A stretch of 64,000 nt of DNA from Chitinophagaceae bacterium. Lineage in GTDB: Bacteria; Bacteroidota; Bacteroidia; Chitinophagales; UBA10324. The stretch lies in assembly GCA_016704325.1 (NCBI GenBank), contig JADJAG010000011.1:124001-188000 (forward strand), in the 5' to 3' direction. This document shows positions 27,801-34,682 of this stretch, piece after piece (the first letter of the stretch is position 1; every line of letters starts with the position of its first letter). The notes below the pieces were generated by a model. The model made no database searches, had not been told where the DNA came from, and was given only the letters and a program-made list of their open reading frames with translations. Position numbers and translations under genes: made by a program.

Positions 27801-28286
27801 CCACCAGACCGACTCGATATAATAATTTTCGAATGTAACATAGGGATGCTCGAGGTCTACCCAATAACCCATTTTCCTGGTAAGATGATCCCAGACATCC
27901 TTATACTTCAGTACTTCCTGCCGGCAAATGCTGTTGTATTCTGCAACCGATATTTTTTTGCCGATATCATCCTTTCTGATGCCGAGCATTTTTTCCACAG
28001 CCAGTTCCACGGGCAGGCCATGTGTATCCCAGCCGGCTTTTCTTTTCACCTCATAACCTTTCAGTGTCCGGTAGCGGCAAAATAAATCTTTTATCGTTCT
28101 GGAAATGACATGATGAATGCCGGGATGGCCATTTGCTGATGGAGGGCCTTCATAAAAGACAAATGGTGTTTTCCCTTTCCGGGTAGCCACACTTTGCTCA
28201 AAAATCTGCTGATCGCTCCAAAACTGAAGAATTTCCTGATCAATTTCCGGAAGGTTGAGCTGTTTAAACTCAGGATATTTGTTCAT
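24870..28286 (-). CDS. ileS: Isoleucyl-tRNA synthetase
   Basis: This class I synthetase charges tRNA-Ile. The start at 28286 (MNKYPEFKQLNLPEIDQEIL) is chosen because the family begins here; an upstream in-frame ATG would add twelve unrelated residues. The HIGH motif is HPGIHH at residues 54-59, and the KMSKS motif is in GNKMSKRLGN. The editing domain lies between about residues 190 and 420, including WTTTPWTLPSN. At 1138 residues it is of the long type 2 form. The C-terminal anticodon-binding region ends in a Bacteroidota-like extension. The stop codon is two bases from the DksA-like start, so translational coupling is likely. Confidence 0.96.
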   Translation of the reverse strand: MNKYPEFKQLNLPEIDQEILQFWSDQQIFEQSVATRKGKTPFVFYEGPPSANGHPGIHHVISRTIKDLFCRYRTLKGYEVKRKAGWDTHGLPVELAVEKMLGIRKDDIGKKISVAEYNSICRQEVLKYKDVWDHLTRKMGYWVDLEHPYVTFENYYIESVWWLLKQFHTKGYLYEGYAIQPYSPAAGTGLSSHELNQPGTYKDIRDTSVIAQFSIIPGSLDKSKIPSFLIDAAAEGNCFLLAWTTTPWTLPSNCALAVGEKISYALVKTYNPYTYRQVNLILAKDLVPKYFSHGDTEAALKLSDYKPGDKVIPFEMLGEVSGKQLEGIKYEQLMPYVQPEGNAFMVVTGDFVTTEDGTGIVHIAPSFGADDFRIAKKYGIPALTLVDKQGRFVPEVTDYAGEFVKEQYLSEEEKEQEKKKQGREKYLSVDERIAIRLKEQNKAFKVEKFEHSYPHCWRTDKPILYYPLDSWFIKSTAARDRLIELNKTINWKPEATGTGRFGNWLENLQDWNLSRSRFWGTPLPIWKTEDGTEEICIGSLEELSAEIDKSVKAGFMQSNPVISTKETIAGSFHKTDASGKSLDLHKPFVDELLLVSPGGKLMRRVPDLIDVWFDSGAMPYAQLHYPFENKEALGENFPADYIAEGVDQTRGWFFTLHVIAVMLFDSVAFKNVIANGLVLDKYGNKMSKRLGNIVEPFETLDQFGVDATRWYLISNSQPWDNLKFDLNGIDEVRRKLFGTLFNTYAFFILYANIDGFAYREEEVAMEKRQEIDRWIISLLNSLVKEVDESLADYEPTKAARAVQTFVDEHLSNWYVRLSRRRFWKGEYEEDKIAAYQTLYQCLETLTQLMSPISPFFSDWLFRNLNGVTGRKKEVSVHLTDFPAYNPQLINPLLEERMRLAQEISSMVLSLRKKVNIKVRQPLSRIMIPYSSEPIREQLLLVRDLILSEVNVKELDFVTDTSGLVTKRVKANFKLLGARLGKRMKIVNEELLKLEQDQIQLLELEGFLELVIDNEAVVINLNEVEVISEDIPGWQVANQGELTVALDVTITETLQEEGNARELVNRIQKMRKDLGYNVTDRIDVFIEKSETINLSVINFKNYICAEILAESLELVDSLSGAETLTVNDLPVKVIIKQKK

Positions 28287-28768
28287 GGTAAAAGTACCGT
28301 TAATGGATATTTTAAAGTGCAATAATACTTATAACCTGTTGGTTTAAACCTGATTTTTAATTGGCAAAATTTGATTCTTTTCAATTCAGGTGAAAGGCGA
28401 TGGTATGAATTGATAACCGGTGTAAAACAAAACGGGTGCAAAACAAAACGTTAAGCTTGTCAAGCACTGGTTAACTTGCAGGCTGCCATATAAAGTCAAT
28501 TGAATCTTGAAAATTGGATATTTGAGAGTTAAAACACCGCCTGAAGACTTGCGTAGATAATTGTTCAGCTGAAATGAACTCCGTTATCCTGAATGAGGGA
28601 AATTTACCAAATGATTTTCCCATTTCTAATTTACAATATTGGAAAGTCACTTGGTAAATTACCTGTACGTCGTTAGCTGCAACCCTAAAACGCAACAGCA
28701 AACTTGAAATATTAAGACCAGTAGTTGACAAAAAAAGGATTCTATAACTTAAATTAATTATTAGAAAA
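28287..28768. other. Non-coding left border of the accessory island
   Basis: About 480 bases without a supported gene. It contains the upstream region of ileS (minus strand), a strong hairpin at 28601-28660, and a CGTTAGCTGC box at 28671-28680 of the kind that also precedes three other genes of the island. Composition becomes visibly more A/T-rich from here to about 35 kb. Confidence 0.6.
28601..28660. repeat. Long inverted repeat (20-bp arms, 20-base loop)
   Basis: AATTTACCAAATGATTTTCC (28601-28620) and GGAAAGTCACTTGGTAAATT (28641-28660) are inverted copies differing at two positions, both of which still allow G-U pairs in RNA. The loop is 20 bases. There is no U-tract after it. It lies ten bases upstream of the CGTTAGCTGC box and about 100 bases before the GNAT gene. 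A role as a folded recombination site or a leader structure is possible. Confidence 0.8.
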
Positions 28769-29232
28769 ATGAACGAAAAAATACGACCAGTTTCACAAGC
28801 AGACCTTGACCAAATAAAAAGGGTAATTGATTCAAGTGGATTGTTTCCTTCAGAAAATTTAGATGAAATGATTTCTGATTATTTTAATAACTCGGAGACG
28901 GAAGACATTTGGTTTACATGCATAGTCAACAATACTCCAACAGCAATCGGATATTGCGTTCCAGAAAAACTGACAGAAGGGACTTATAATTTATTAGCAA
29001 TCGGAGTATTGAAAGAGTCGCAAGGAAAAGGAATTGCGAGTGAAATGATGAAGCATATTGAGCATTTGCTCAAACAAAAAGGCGGTAGAATTTTAATCGT
29101 TGAAACTTCAAGTGACGATGCTCAAATTGCGGCTAGAAACTTTTAAAAAAAATTGGTTATACCCAAGAAGCTGTTATCAGAGACTTTTGGAAAGACGGGG
29201 AAGACAAAATCGTTTTTTGGAAAAAGCTCTAA
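28769..29232 (+). CDS. GNAT family N-acetyltransferase (frameshifted near the C-terminus)
   Basis: The first 125 codons encode a GNAT domain. Motif A, with the acetyl-CoA loop, is in IGVLKESQGKGIASEMMKHI (Q/RxxGxG/A pattern QGKGIA), and the following strand is RILIVETSS. The frame stops at 29144-29146. Adding one base to the T4/A8 run at 29141-29152 continues it as KKIGYTQEAVIRDFWKDGED and ends at 29232, giving about 154 residues, normal for the family. The substrate is unknown; relatives acetylate amino groups of small molecules or proteins. It is the first of five same-strand accessory genes between 28.7 and 32.8 kb. Confidence 0.82.
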
Positions 29233-29269
29233 TGTAGACCAATTGAGATGATAACCAAAAGAAGGACAG

Positions 29270-29403
29270 CCGCTAACAGCACCTACCCAAAAGTCGGGTT
29301 TTCGTGTTCCAAAGACAGTTTTGTGGTTAATCAAACATTAGTTTTTCAAATCATGGTATGTGGTAAAAGTCCCGCTCTTCTTGCAGCTGTAAAACGTTAG
29401 CGG
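29270..29403. repeat. attC-like boundary: CCGCTAAC ... GTTAGCGG inverted ends
   Basis: CCGCTAAC (29270-29277) and GTTAGCGG (29396-29403) are perfect inverted copies bracketing about 118 bases between the GNAT and RibD-like genes. Next to them CAGC and GCTG form a second, spaced pair. This two-box arrangement resembles integron attC sites (AAC...GTT cores), although the core bases do not match the strict attC consensus. Confidence 0.5.
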
Positions 29404-29455
29404 TCATTGTAACGGACGACCCTGGTAAGACAAACAGACGAATAAATATTAGAAT

Positions 29456-30010
29456 ATGAGAAAAGTAATTGCAGCAATAAACATGACCCTTGATGGGTTT
29501 TGCGACCATACAGCCCGAATTGTTGCTGATGAGGAACTACATCTTCATTATGCTGACTTGCTGAACAATGCAGGAGTCTTATTATATGGACGGAAAACTT
29601 ACCAACTCATGCAATTTTGGCAAACATTGTTGATCAATCCTTCTGACGAAATATCAATGAATGAGTTTGCCATTTCAATAGACAAAATTGAAAAGCTGGT
29701 TTTCTCCAACACATTAAAAGATACAGGCTGGAGCACTGCAAAACTTGCAAGCAGACCACTTGAAGAAGAGATCTTGGAACTAAAGCAACAACCAGGAAAA
29801 GACATTTTTGTCGGGAGTCGGAGCTTGATCATTCAACTTTTAAACAATAACCTTTTAGACGAATTTCAAATTTGTATTCATCCTGTCATAGAAGGAAAAG
29901 GACTGCCATTGTTTGACAAAATAAAAGACAGGAAAATTTTTAAGCGCTCTAAGACAAAAACTCTTGGTTCCGGTGCCATCGTGCTTTATTATGAACCGAA
30001 ACGACAGTAA
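29456..30010 (+). CDS. Dihydrofolate reductase-like / RibD C-terminal domain protein
   Basis: The 184-residue product matches the RibD C-terminal (DHFR-like) fold. It opens with MRKVIAAINMTLDGFCDHTA, has LLYGRKTYQLMQFWQTLL as the NADPH-side helix, then DIFVGSRSLIIQLLNNNLLD and FQICIHPVIEGKGLPLFD near the end. These single-domain proteins are annotated as dihydrofolate reductase family proteins, but most have no tested activity, and true DHFR function is unlikely. It is followed by a VOC protein gene after only 20 bases, so the two are probably co-transcribed. The surrounding AT-rich accessory genes suggest acquisition by transfer. Confidence 0.88.
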   Translation: MRKVIAAINMTLDGFCDHTARIVADEELHLHYADLLNNAGVLLYGRKTYQLMQFWQTLLINPSDEISMNEFAISIDKIEKLVFSNTLKDTGWSTAKLASRPLEEEILELKQQPGKDIFVGSRSLIIQLLNNNLLDEFQICIHPVIEGKGLPLFDKIKDRKIFKRSKTKTLGSGAIVLYYEPKRQ

Positions 30011-30030
30011 ACAACTAACCGCTATACGAT

Positions 30031-30513
30031 ATGACAAAAAGTAAATTACTTGAAATGAACAACGTTGGTATCGTTGTAAAATCCCTTGACAACGCCATTT
30101 CCTTTTTCACGGAAATTGGATTAACACTTGAAGGACGAGCAATGGTTGAAGGTGAATGGGCAGGACGAGTAACAGGGCTTGGAAATCAGTCGGTAGAAGT
30201 TGCTATGCTGGTTACACCAGACGGACACAGCAGACTTGAACTTTCACAATTTCTTACTCCTGATATCATTTCAGACCATAGAACATCACCGGTAAATTCT
30301 CTTGGTTATCTACGTGTTATGTTCAGGGTTGACAACCTTGACGAATTACTTATCCGACTTGAGAAACATGGTGGTGCAATCGTTGGAGATGTAGTAAACT
30401 ATGAGAACATTTATAAACTCTGCTATATCCGTGGGACAGAAGGACTTCTTATTGGTTTAGCTGAACAACTTGGGAATAAAACAACGACAGATATTTTGGA
30501 GAACAATGAGTGA
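30031..30513 (+). CDS. VOC family protein (glyoxalase / bleomycin-resistance fold)
   Basis: The 160-residue product has the two-fold beta-alpha-beta-beta-beta pattern of vicinal oxygen chelate proteins. It begins MNNVGIVVKSLDNAISFFTE and ends YKLCYIRGTEGLLIGLAEQL. Such proteins bind a divalent metal and include glyoxalases, dioxygenases and drug-binding resistance proteins. Candidate ligand residues are in RLELSQF and the C-terminal GTEGLLIG region; the Asn-Asn at the start sits where a His is usual. Its role cannot be assigned further. It follows the RibD-like gene closely and precedes an attC-like boundary. Confidence 0.87.
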   Translation: MTKSKLLEMNNVGIVVKSLDNAISFFTEIGLTLEGRAMVEGEWAGRVTGLGNQSVEVAMLVTPDGHSRLELSQFLTPDIISDHRTSPVNSLGYLRVMFRVDNLDELLIRLEKHGGAIVGDVVNYENIYKLCYIRGTEGLLIGLAEQLGNKTTTDILENNE

Positions 30514-30523
30514 AAGAAACTAA

Positions 30524-30658
30524 CCGCTAACAGTGAGTTTAAGAAATTGGTCACTCAGTGGTTAAATGAAGCTTTGAGCTTTGTATCAAGTTCAGTGCTG
30601 GCGCACAGTTTTCGCCTCCGAAATCACCAACTTCATGTAACTGCCAACCGTTATCAGC
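30524..30658. repeat. attC-like imperfect palindrome after the VOC gene
   Basis: The left end CCGCTAACAG, GAGTTTAAGAAATTGG (30524-30550) and the right end CCAACTTCATGTAACT, CGTTATCAGC (about 30628-30658) are inverted relatives: CCAA, TTC, AACT and GTTA blocks match with a few unpaired bases on the right arm. Unequal arms around AAC/GTT cores are the hallmark of folded attC sites. It fills most of the gap before the AraC-type gene. Confidence 0.5.
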
Positions 30659-30749
30659 AACCCTACAACCGGCCCCTCGACCAGGAACCAAACTTTTACT
30701 GGACGACTTGCTGGCATTCAATCTTGTTTGAATTCCTTAACTTTGATCT

Positions 30750-31625
30750 ATGCAAAACAAGCATATACGTTCTGTTTCCGAATTCAATAATGAATTAAAA
30801 CTAAAAGGTTTTAATGTTTTCCAAATTGAAAGCGATGGTGCCGCAACTCGCATATACAGCAGAAAGGACTTTTATAAAATTTGCCTGACAACTGGCAAGA
30901 GCATCATTCACTATGCCGACAAAAGTTTTGAGCAAGATGGAACAGTTTTATTTTTTGGAAATCCACACGTTCCTTATTCTTGGGAAACAATCACTACAAG
31001 TTATGTGGGTTACACCTGCTTGTTTTCAGAAGATTTTTTAAAATCAGACCGCTCAGCGAGCTTACAACATTCACCATTATTTAAAATTGGCGGAACTCCA
31101 ATTCTAAAAATAACTGAAGAGCAACGTGAGTTTTTAAGCACTCTTTTTCAAAAGATGATTGAGGAGCAACAGGCTGAATACATTTACAAAGACGACTTGA
31201 TTCGTAACTACATAAACCTGATTATTCACGAAGCGTTGAAATTAACACCTTCGGAAAATGTTGACCAACATAGAAATGCTTCTTCCCGTATTACTTCTGT
31301 ATTTCTGGAACTGTTAGAGAGGCAGTTTCCTATTGAGGATACCCGAAAACCACTACAATTAAAGACGGCACAGGATTATGCAAAGAATCTTAATATTCAT
31401 GCAAATTACCTGAACCGTGTTGTAAAAGAAGTTACGGGCAAGGCAACTACTACCCATATTTCCGAAAGAATTATTAGCGAAGCCAAAGCGCTGTTACTGC
31501 ATACCGATTGGAACATTTCTGACATTGCCTACGCACTTGGGTTCGAATATCCAACCTACTTCAACAACTTCTTCAAAAAAATGACAGGAACTAATCCGAA
31601 GGCTTTGCGGATGCAGGAGGTTTGA
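30750..31625 (+). CDS. AraC-family transcriptional regulator
   Basis: The 291-residue product has an N-terminal cupin-like ligand or effector domain (SVSEFNNELKLKGFNVFQIE, FFGNPHVPYSWETITT). Its C-terminal double helix-turn-helix is of AraC type: LKTAQDYAKNLNIHANYLNR for the first HTH, and WNISDIAYALGFEYPTYFNN with FFKKMTGTNPKALR for the second. It probably controls the alpha/beta hydrolase gene about 120 bases downstream on the same strand, a common regulator-target pairing. No inducer can be inferred. Confidence 0.93.
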   Translation: MQNKHIRSVSEFNNELKLKGFNVFQIESDGAATRIYSRKDFYKICLTTGKSIIHYADKSFEQDGTVLFFGNPHVPYSWETITTSYVGYTCLFSEDFLKSDRSASLQHSPLFKIGGTPILKITEEQREFLSTLFQKMIEEQQAEYIYKDDLIRNYINLIIHEALKLTPSENVDQHRNASSRITSVFLELLERQFPIEDTRKPLQLKTAQDYAKNLNIHANYLNRVVKEVTGKATTTHISERIISEAKALLLHTDWNISDIAYALGFEYPTYFNNFFKKMTGTNPKALRMQEV

Positions 31626-31748
31626 AATTCTTAATCTTAGGTTTGATATTCGTTATCTGCTCACCAGGCGATTGAAATACCTTTGTGCCATCCAAACAAG
31701 TTCATACAAATTCTTTTAATCAATTTCAAAAAATCAAGATCAAGCAAA

Positions 31749-32813
31749 ATGCGAACTGTATCAATTTTAGTTATTGCCTCAATATTGATAATAGGACAAG
31801 CGTGCAATCAAAATCAAAAATCAGATAATCAAAATTCAGACAAAGTGAAAACTATAGAGAAAACTGAACACTATACCTTTCAACTAAGTGATAAAGTTAC
31901 ACGGCAAAAAGTAACCTTCAAAAACCGTTATGGAATTACACTGGCGGGTGATTTATATCTTCCAAAAAATACAGAAAGCCAATCTTTAGCGGCACTTGCA
32001 ATTAGTGGGCCTTTCGGAGCGGTTAAAGAACAATCTTCGGGACTGTATGCGCAAACAATGGCTGAGAGAGGATTTGCCGTTCTTGCGTTTGACCCTTCCT
32101 ATACTGGTGAAAGTGGAGGCGAGCCAAGAAATATTGCTTCTCCTGACATAAATACAGAAGATTTTAGTGCAGCAGTGGACTATCTCGGACTGCAATCTGT
32201 TGTTGATAGAAATCGCATTGGTGTAATCGGCATATGCGGTTTCGGTGGTTTTAGCTTGAGTGCTGCATCAATGGATAAACGTATCAAAGCCGTTGCCACC
32301 ACAAGTATGTATGATATGTGCCGTGTTATGGCAAATGGCTGGGAAGATAAAATGACTAATGAGGAGCGTTCAAAAATGTTAGAGCAAATGGGCGAACAAA
32401 GATGGAAAGATATGGCGGCAGGAAAGCCGGCTTACGGACAAGACCTTAATCCTGAAAAATTACCGGAAAATGCCGACCCGATTGCAAAAGAATACTGGGA
32501 GTATTACAGAACGCAAAGAGGCTATCACGAAAGATCTATAAATTCAAACGGTAGTTGGGCTACCACTTCTGCATACTCTTTAATGAATTTCCCACTTTTG
32601 ACGCACATTAAAGAAATCTCTCCAAGACCTGTTCTAATTATTGTTGGCGACCATGCCTTCTCCAGATATTTTGGTGAAGATGCTTACAAATCAGCCTCAG
32701 AGCCAAAAGAACTTTACATCGTTCCCAATGCAGGTCATGTAGATTTGTATGACAAGGTGGATGTTATTCCATTTGATAAACTAAACTCATTCTTTACAGA
32801 GCATTTAAAATAA
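31749..32813 (+). CDS. Alpha/beta hydrolase lipoprotein (dienelactone-hydrolase-like)
   Basis: The start at 31749 (MRTVSILVIASILIIGQACN) gives a lipoprotein signal with the lipobox ending at Cys19; an upstream ATG at 31683 would add 22 residues before it. The hydrolase fold is visible. The oxyanion strand is AALAISGPFGAVKEQ, the nucleophile elbow is GICGFGGFSLSA (a Cys in the place of the usual Ser), the acid region is VGDHAFSRYFGEDA, and the catalytic His is in PNAGHVDLYD. The family acts on esters or lactones, substrate unknown. The protein is predicted to be anchored on the periplasmic or surface side. A 78-base palindrome follows the gene. Confidence 0.87.
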   Translation: MRTVSILVIASILIIGQACNQNQKSDNQNSDKVKTIEKTEHYTFQLSDKVTRQKVTFKNRYGITLAGDLYLPKNTESQSLAALAISGPFGAVKEQSSGLYAQTMAERGFAVLAFDPSYTGESGGEPRNIASPDINTEDFSAAVDYLGLQSVVDRNRIGVIGICGFGGFSLSAASMDKRIKAVATTSMYDMCRVMANGWEDKMTNEERSKMLEQMGEQRWKDMAAGKPAYGQDLNPEKLPENADPIAKEYWEYYRTQRGYHERSINSNGSWATTSAYSLMNFPLLTHIKEISPRPVLIIVGDHAFSRYFGEDAYKSASEPKELYIVPNAGHVDLYDKVDVIPFDKLNSFFTEHLK

Positions 32814-32850
32814 AGTAAAAAAAGTATCTGATGAGAGTCAGGAAAATTCA

Positions 32851-32928
32851 ATCATTTATCGCAGTTGTATTTGTGGGGCTTTTAAACCAAAAGAGCCACT
32901 TCTAAGCAAACACACCGCTATAAATGAT
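32851..32928. repeat. 78-base imperfect palindrome with unequal arms
   Basis: ATCATTTAT (32851-32859) and ATAAATGAT (32920-32928) are perfect 9-base inverted ends. Inward, GC/GC, TTTG/CAAA, GTGG/CCAC and CTTTT/AAAAG pair around a 5-base loop (32884-32888). The right arm carries about seven extra unpaired bases. It lies between the hydrolase gene and the AbiE pair. It could end transcription of the hydrolase gene (no long U-tract) or be a folded recombination site. Confidence 0.7.
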
Positions 32929-32945
32929 GTTTAATATCTAAAATA

Positions 32946-32964
32946 TCAGGTTTATCCTGACAAT
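32946..32964. promoter_or_regulatory. Upstream operator-like palindrome of the AbiE pair
   Basis: TCAGG-TTTAT-CCTGA (followed by CAAT) is a perfect 5-bp inverted repeat. The identical 19 bases recur at 33033-33051, 87 bases downstream. AbiEi antitoxins are known to bind paired inverted repeats in their own promoter, so this is a likely antitoxin site. Confidence 0.7.
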
Positions 32965-33032
32965 TGCACTATAAAATATAATTTTTTAAAGCTCAAAGGT
33001 AAAATATTTACTTATGTTTCGTATCATTGTAG

Positions 33033-33051
33033 TCAGGTTTATCCTGACAAT
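33033..33051. promoter_or_regulatory. Downstream operator-like palindrome at the AbiE start
   Basis: This is the second exact copy of TCAGG-TTTAT-CCTGA plus CAAT, ending seven bases before the antitoxin ATG (33058). A TATCATTG box (33022-33029), one base off the TAnnTTTG minus-7 pattern, directly precedes it. A bound repressor would then cover the transcription start. Confidence 0.7.
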
Positions 33052-33057
33052 AGTATT

Positions 33058-33879
33058 ATGAGAAGTAAATACATATCAACGCAATCAAACAAACTGCTAT
33101 CCTATTTCAATGGACAGAACAAGACTTGCTTTGACTATAGCGAAGCATTTCAAGCCATACCTGATTCAAAGGAAAGCACGCTTCGGGAACTTCTAAGCGA
33201 CATGACAAAGCGTGGACTTTTGATGAGATTGAAAGACGGAGTTTATTACATCATACCATACGAAGCAAATGCTGAAAATTTTATGCCCGACTGGCATTTA
33301 ATAGCTGGAAACTTGGTAAATGATGCTGAATATTATATTGGCTACTATTCCGCTTTGCAGATTCATAATCTCATCACACAACCTTCTTTGAAGGAACAGA
33401 TTGTTGTTTCAAAACAAATTCGACCATCGGAAATAAAAATCAAAAATATTCCCTTTCAATTCATTTATCACAACGACAAACATTTTTTCGGGGGAAACAA
33501 AATGTGGATTGACAGCTTTCATAAAGTGCTTTGTTCTGATTTAGAAAAAACATTTATTGACTGCTTATTCAAACCTGATTATGCCGGTGGTATCGTGGAA
33601 GTAGCGAGGGCAATTTATACTTCAAAAGAAAAAATAAAATATGACACACTGTTTGATTACGTCAAAAAATTCGATTCTCAGGCTGTAATAAAACGGTTAG
33701 GGTTTTTGTTGGAAATGCTCAACATCAATTCAGAGATTATTAACGATTTACAAAAAATAAAAACAGCTTCCTATGTAGTGCTTGACACGGAATTGCCAAA
33801 GGTTGGCAAACGCAACAGTCGTTGGAGCATTCAGCAAAACTTAGAAACCGAAACCATTAAATCTGCCATTTACACATGA
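33058..33879 (+). CDS. AbiEi-family antitoxin (type IV toxin-antitoxin)
   Basis: The 273-residue product has an N-terminal winged-helix-like region (TLRELLSDMTKRGLLMRLKD followed by GVYYIIP) and a longer C-terminal AbiEi domain (EYYIGYYSALQIHNLITQPS, SDLEKTFIDCLFKPDYAGGI). In characterised AbiE pairs the antitoxin neutralises the toxin without forming a stable complex and represses its own operon. The stop codon overlaps the toxin start by four bases (ATGA), the classic coupling of this pair. Two identical palindromes lie upstream. The pair probably acts as a phage-defence or stabilisation module. Confidence 0.88.
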   Translation: MRSKYISTQSNKLLSYFNGQNKTCFDYSEAFQAIPDSKESTLRELLSDMTKRGLLMRLKDGVYYIIPYEANAENFMPDWHLIAGNLVNDAEYYIGYYSALQIHNLITQPSLKEQIVVSKQIRPSEIKIKNIPFQFIYHNDKHFFGGNKMWIDSFHKVLCSDLEKTFIDCLFKPDYAGGIVEVARAIYTSKEKIKYDTLFDYVKKFDSQAVIKRLGFLLEMLNINSEIINDLQKIKTASYVVLDTELPKVGKRNSRWSIQQNLETETIKSAIYT

Positions 33880-34682
33880 TTAAGCCCGGAGAAATACAGC
33901 AACAAGCTAGAGCTGCTGGCGTTCGTGACCAGCAGATTGAAAAAGATTATACTCTTTCATGGATATTAAAAGGCATTGCGCAACAGGTACAACTTTCAAA
34001 AGTTATCGTGTTTAAAGGAGGAACTGTTTTAAAGAAAATCTATTTTGAAGATTACCGATTTTCAGAAGACTTGGATTTTACCCTAATCAATAATAATATT
34101 GCTAATGAACAAATTTTTGAATGGTTCAGGGAAACCTTTACATACATTAAGGAAGAAGCCAATATTCCACTTGAAATCATTTATAACAACGAACACGAAG
34201 ATGGTGGCATTAACTTTTACATAAGCTATATCGGCCCGCTTGGCGGACAAGGAAATAACAAACGGGTAAAGATTGACATTTCGAGAAGCGAACAACTGGT
34301 TTTTGAACCAGTAATAAAAGATGTTTTCATTGACTATTCCGATATGAAAGAACACCAACTTTTGTGTTATCCACTGGAAGAAGTATTAGTAGAGAAAATG
34401 CGGTCAATAATGCAAAGAATGCAAGCCCGTGATTTTTACGATATCTGGTATCTATTGGAACAGCACGGAATGGATGTTGATTTATATTTGAATGAATTCG
34501 AAACAAAGTGTAAAATCAAAGAATTAAATCACACAGATTTTCCGAAAAAATTAGCCGAACGATTGCCGCAATACAAAGGTCGTTGGCAAAGTTCAATGAG
34601 TGAACAAATAAAAGATTTGCCCGACTTTGACCAGGTAGAACGGGAAGTACAAAGACATTTAAAGAAACTGAACCTGAAATGA
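33876..34682 (+). CDS. AbiEii/AbiGii-family nucleotidyltransferase toxin
   Basis: The 268-residue product belongs to the DUF1814/AbiEii nucleotidyltransferase family. The nucleotide-binding motif GGT (residues 48-50, FKGGTVLKK) and the metal-binding acidic motif SEDLDF (residues 63-68) are intact. The later motifs are in EEVLVEKMRSIM and ARDFYDIWYLL. Members of this family transfer nucleotides to tRNA acceptor stems or act as GTP-dependent toxins, stopping growth during phage infection. All key residues remain, so the toxin is probably active. Its stop codon overlaps the ATG of a methyltransferase remnant (ATGA at 34679-34682), suggesting that a restriction-modification gene was once part of the same transcript. 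Confidence 0.9.
   Translation: MIKPGEIQQQARAAGVRDQQIEKDYTLSWILKGIAQQVQLSKVIVFKGGTVLKKIYFEDYRFSEDLDFTLINNNIANEQIFEWFRETFTYIKEEANIPLEIIYNNEHEDGGINFYISYIGPLGGQGNNKRVKIDISRSEQLVFEPVIKDVFIDYSDMKEHQLLCYPLEEVLVEKMRSIMQRMQARDFYDIWYLLEQHGMDVDLYLNEFETKCKIKELNHTDFPKKLAERLPQYKGRWQSSMSEQIKDLPDFDQVEREVQRHLKKLNLK

Noticed and set aside
28471..28731. Minus-strand frame of 86 codons before the GNAT gene
   Set aside because: It spans the long hairpin and the attC-like box, has no recognisable family and no plausible start region.
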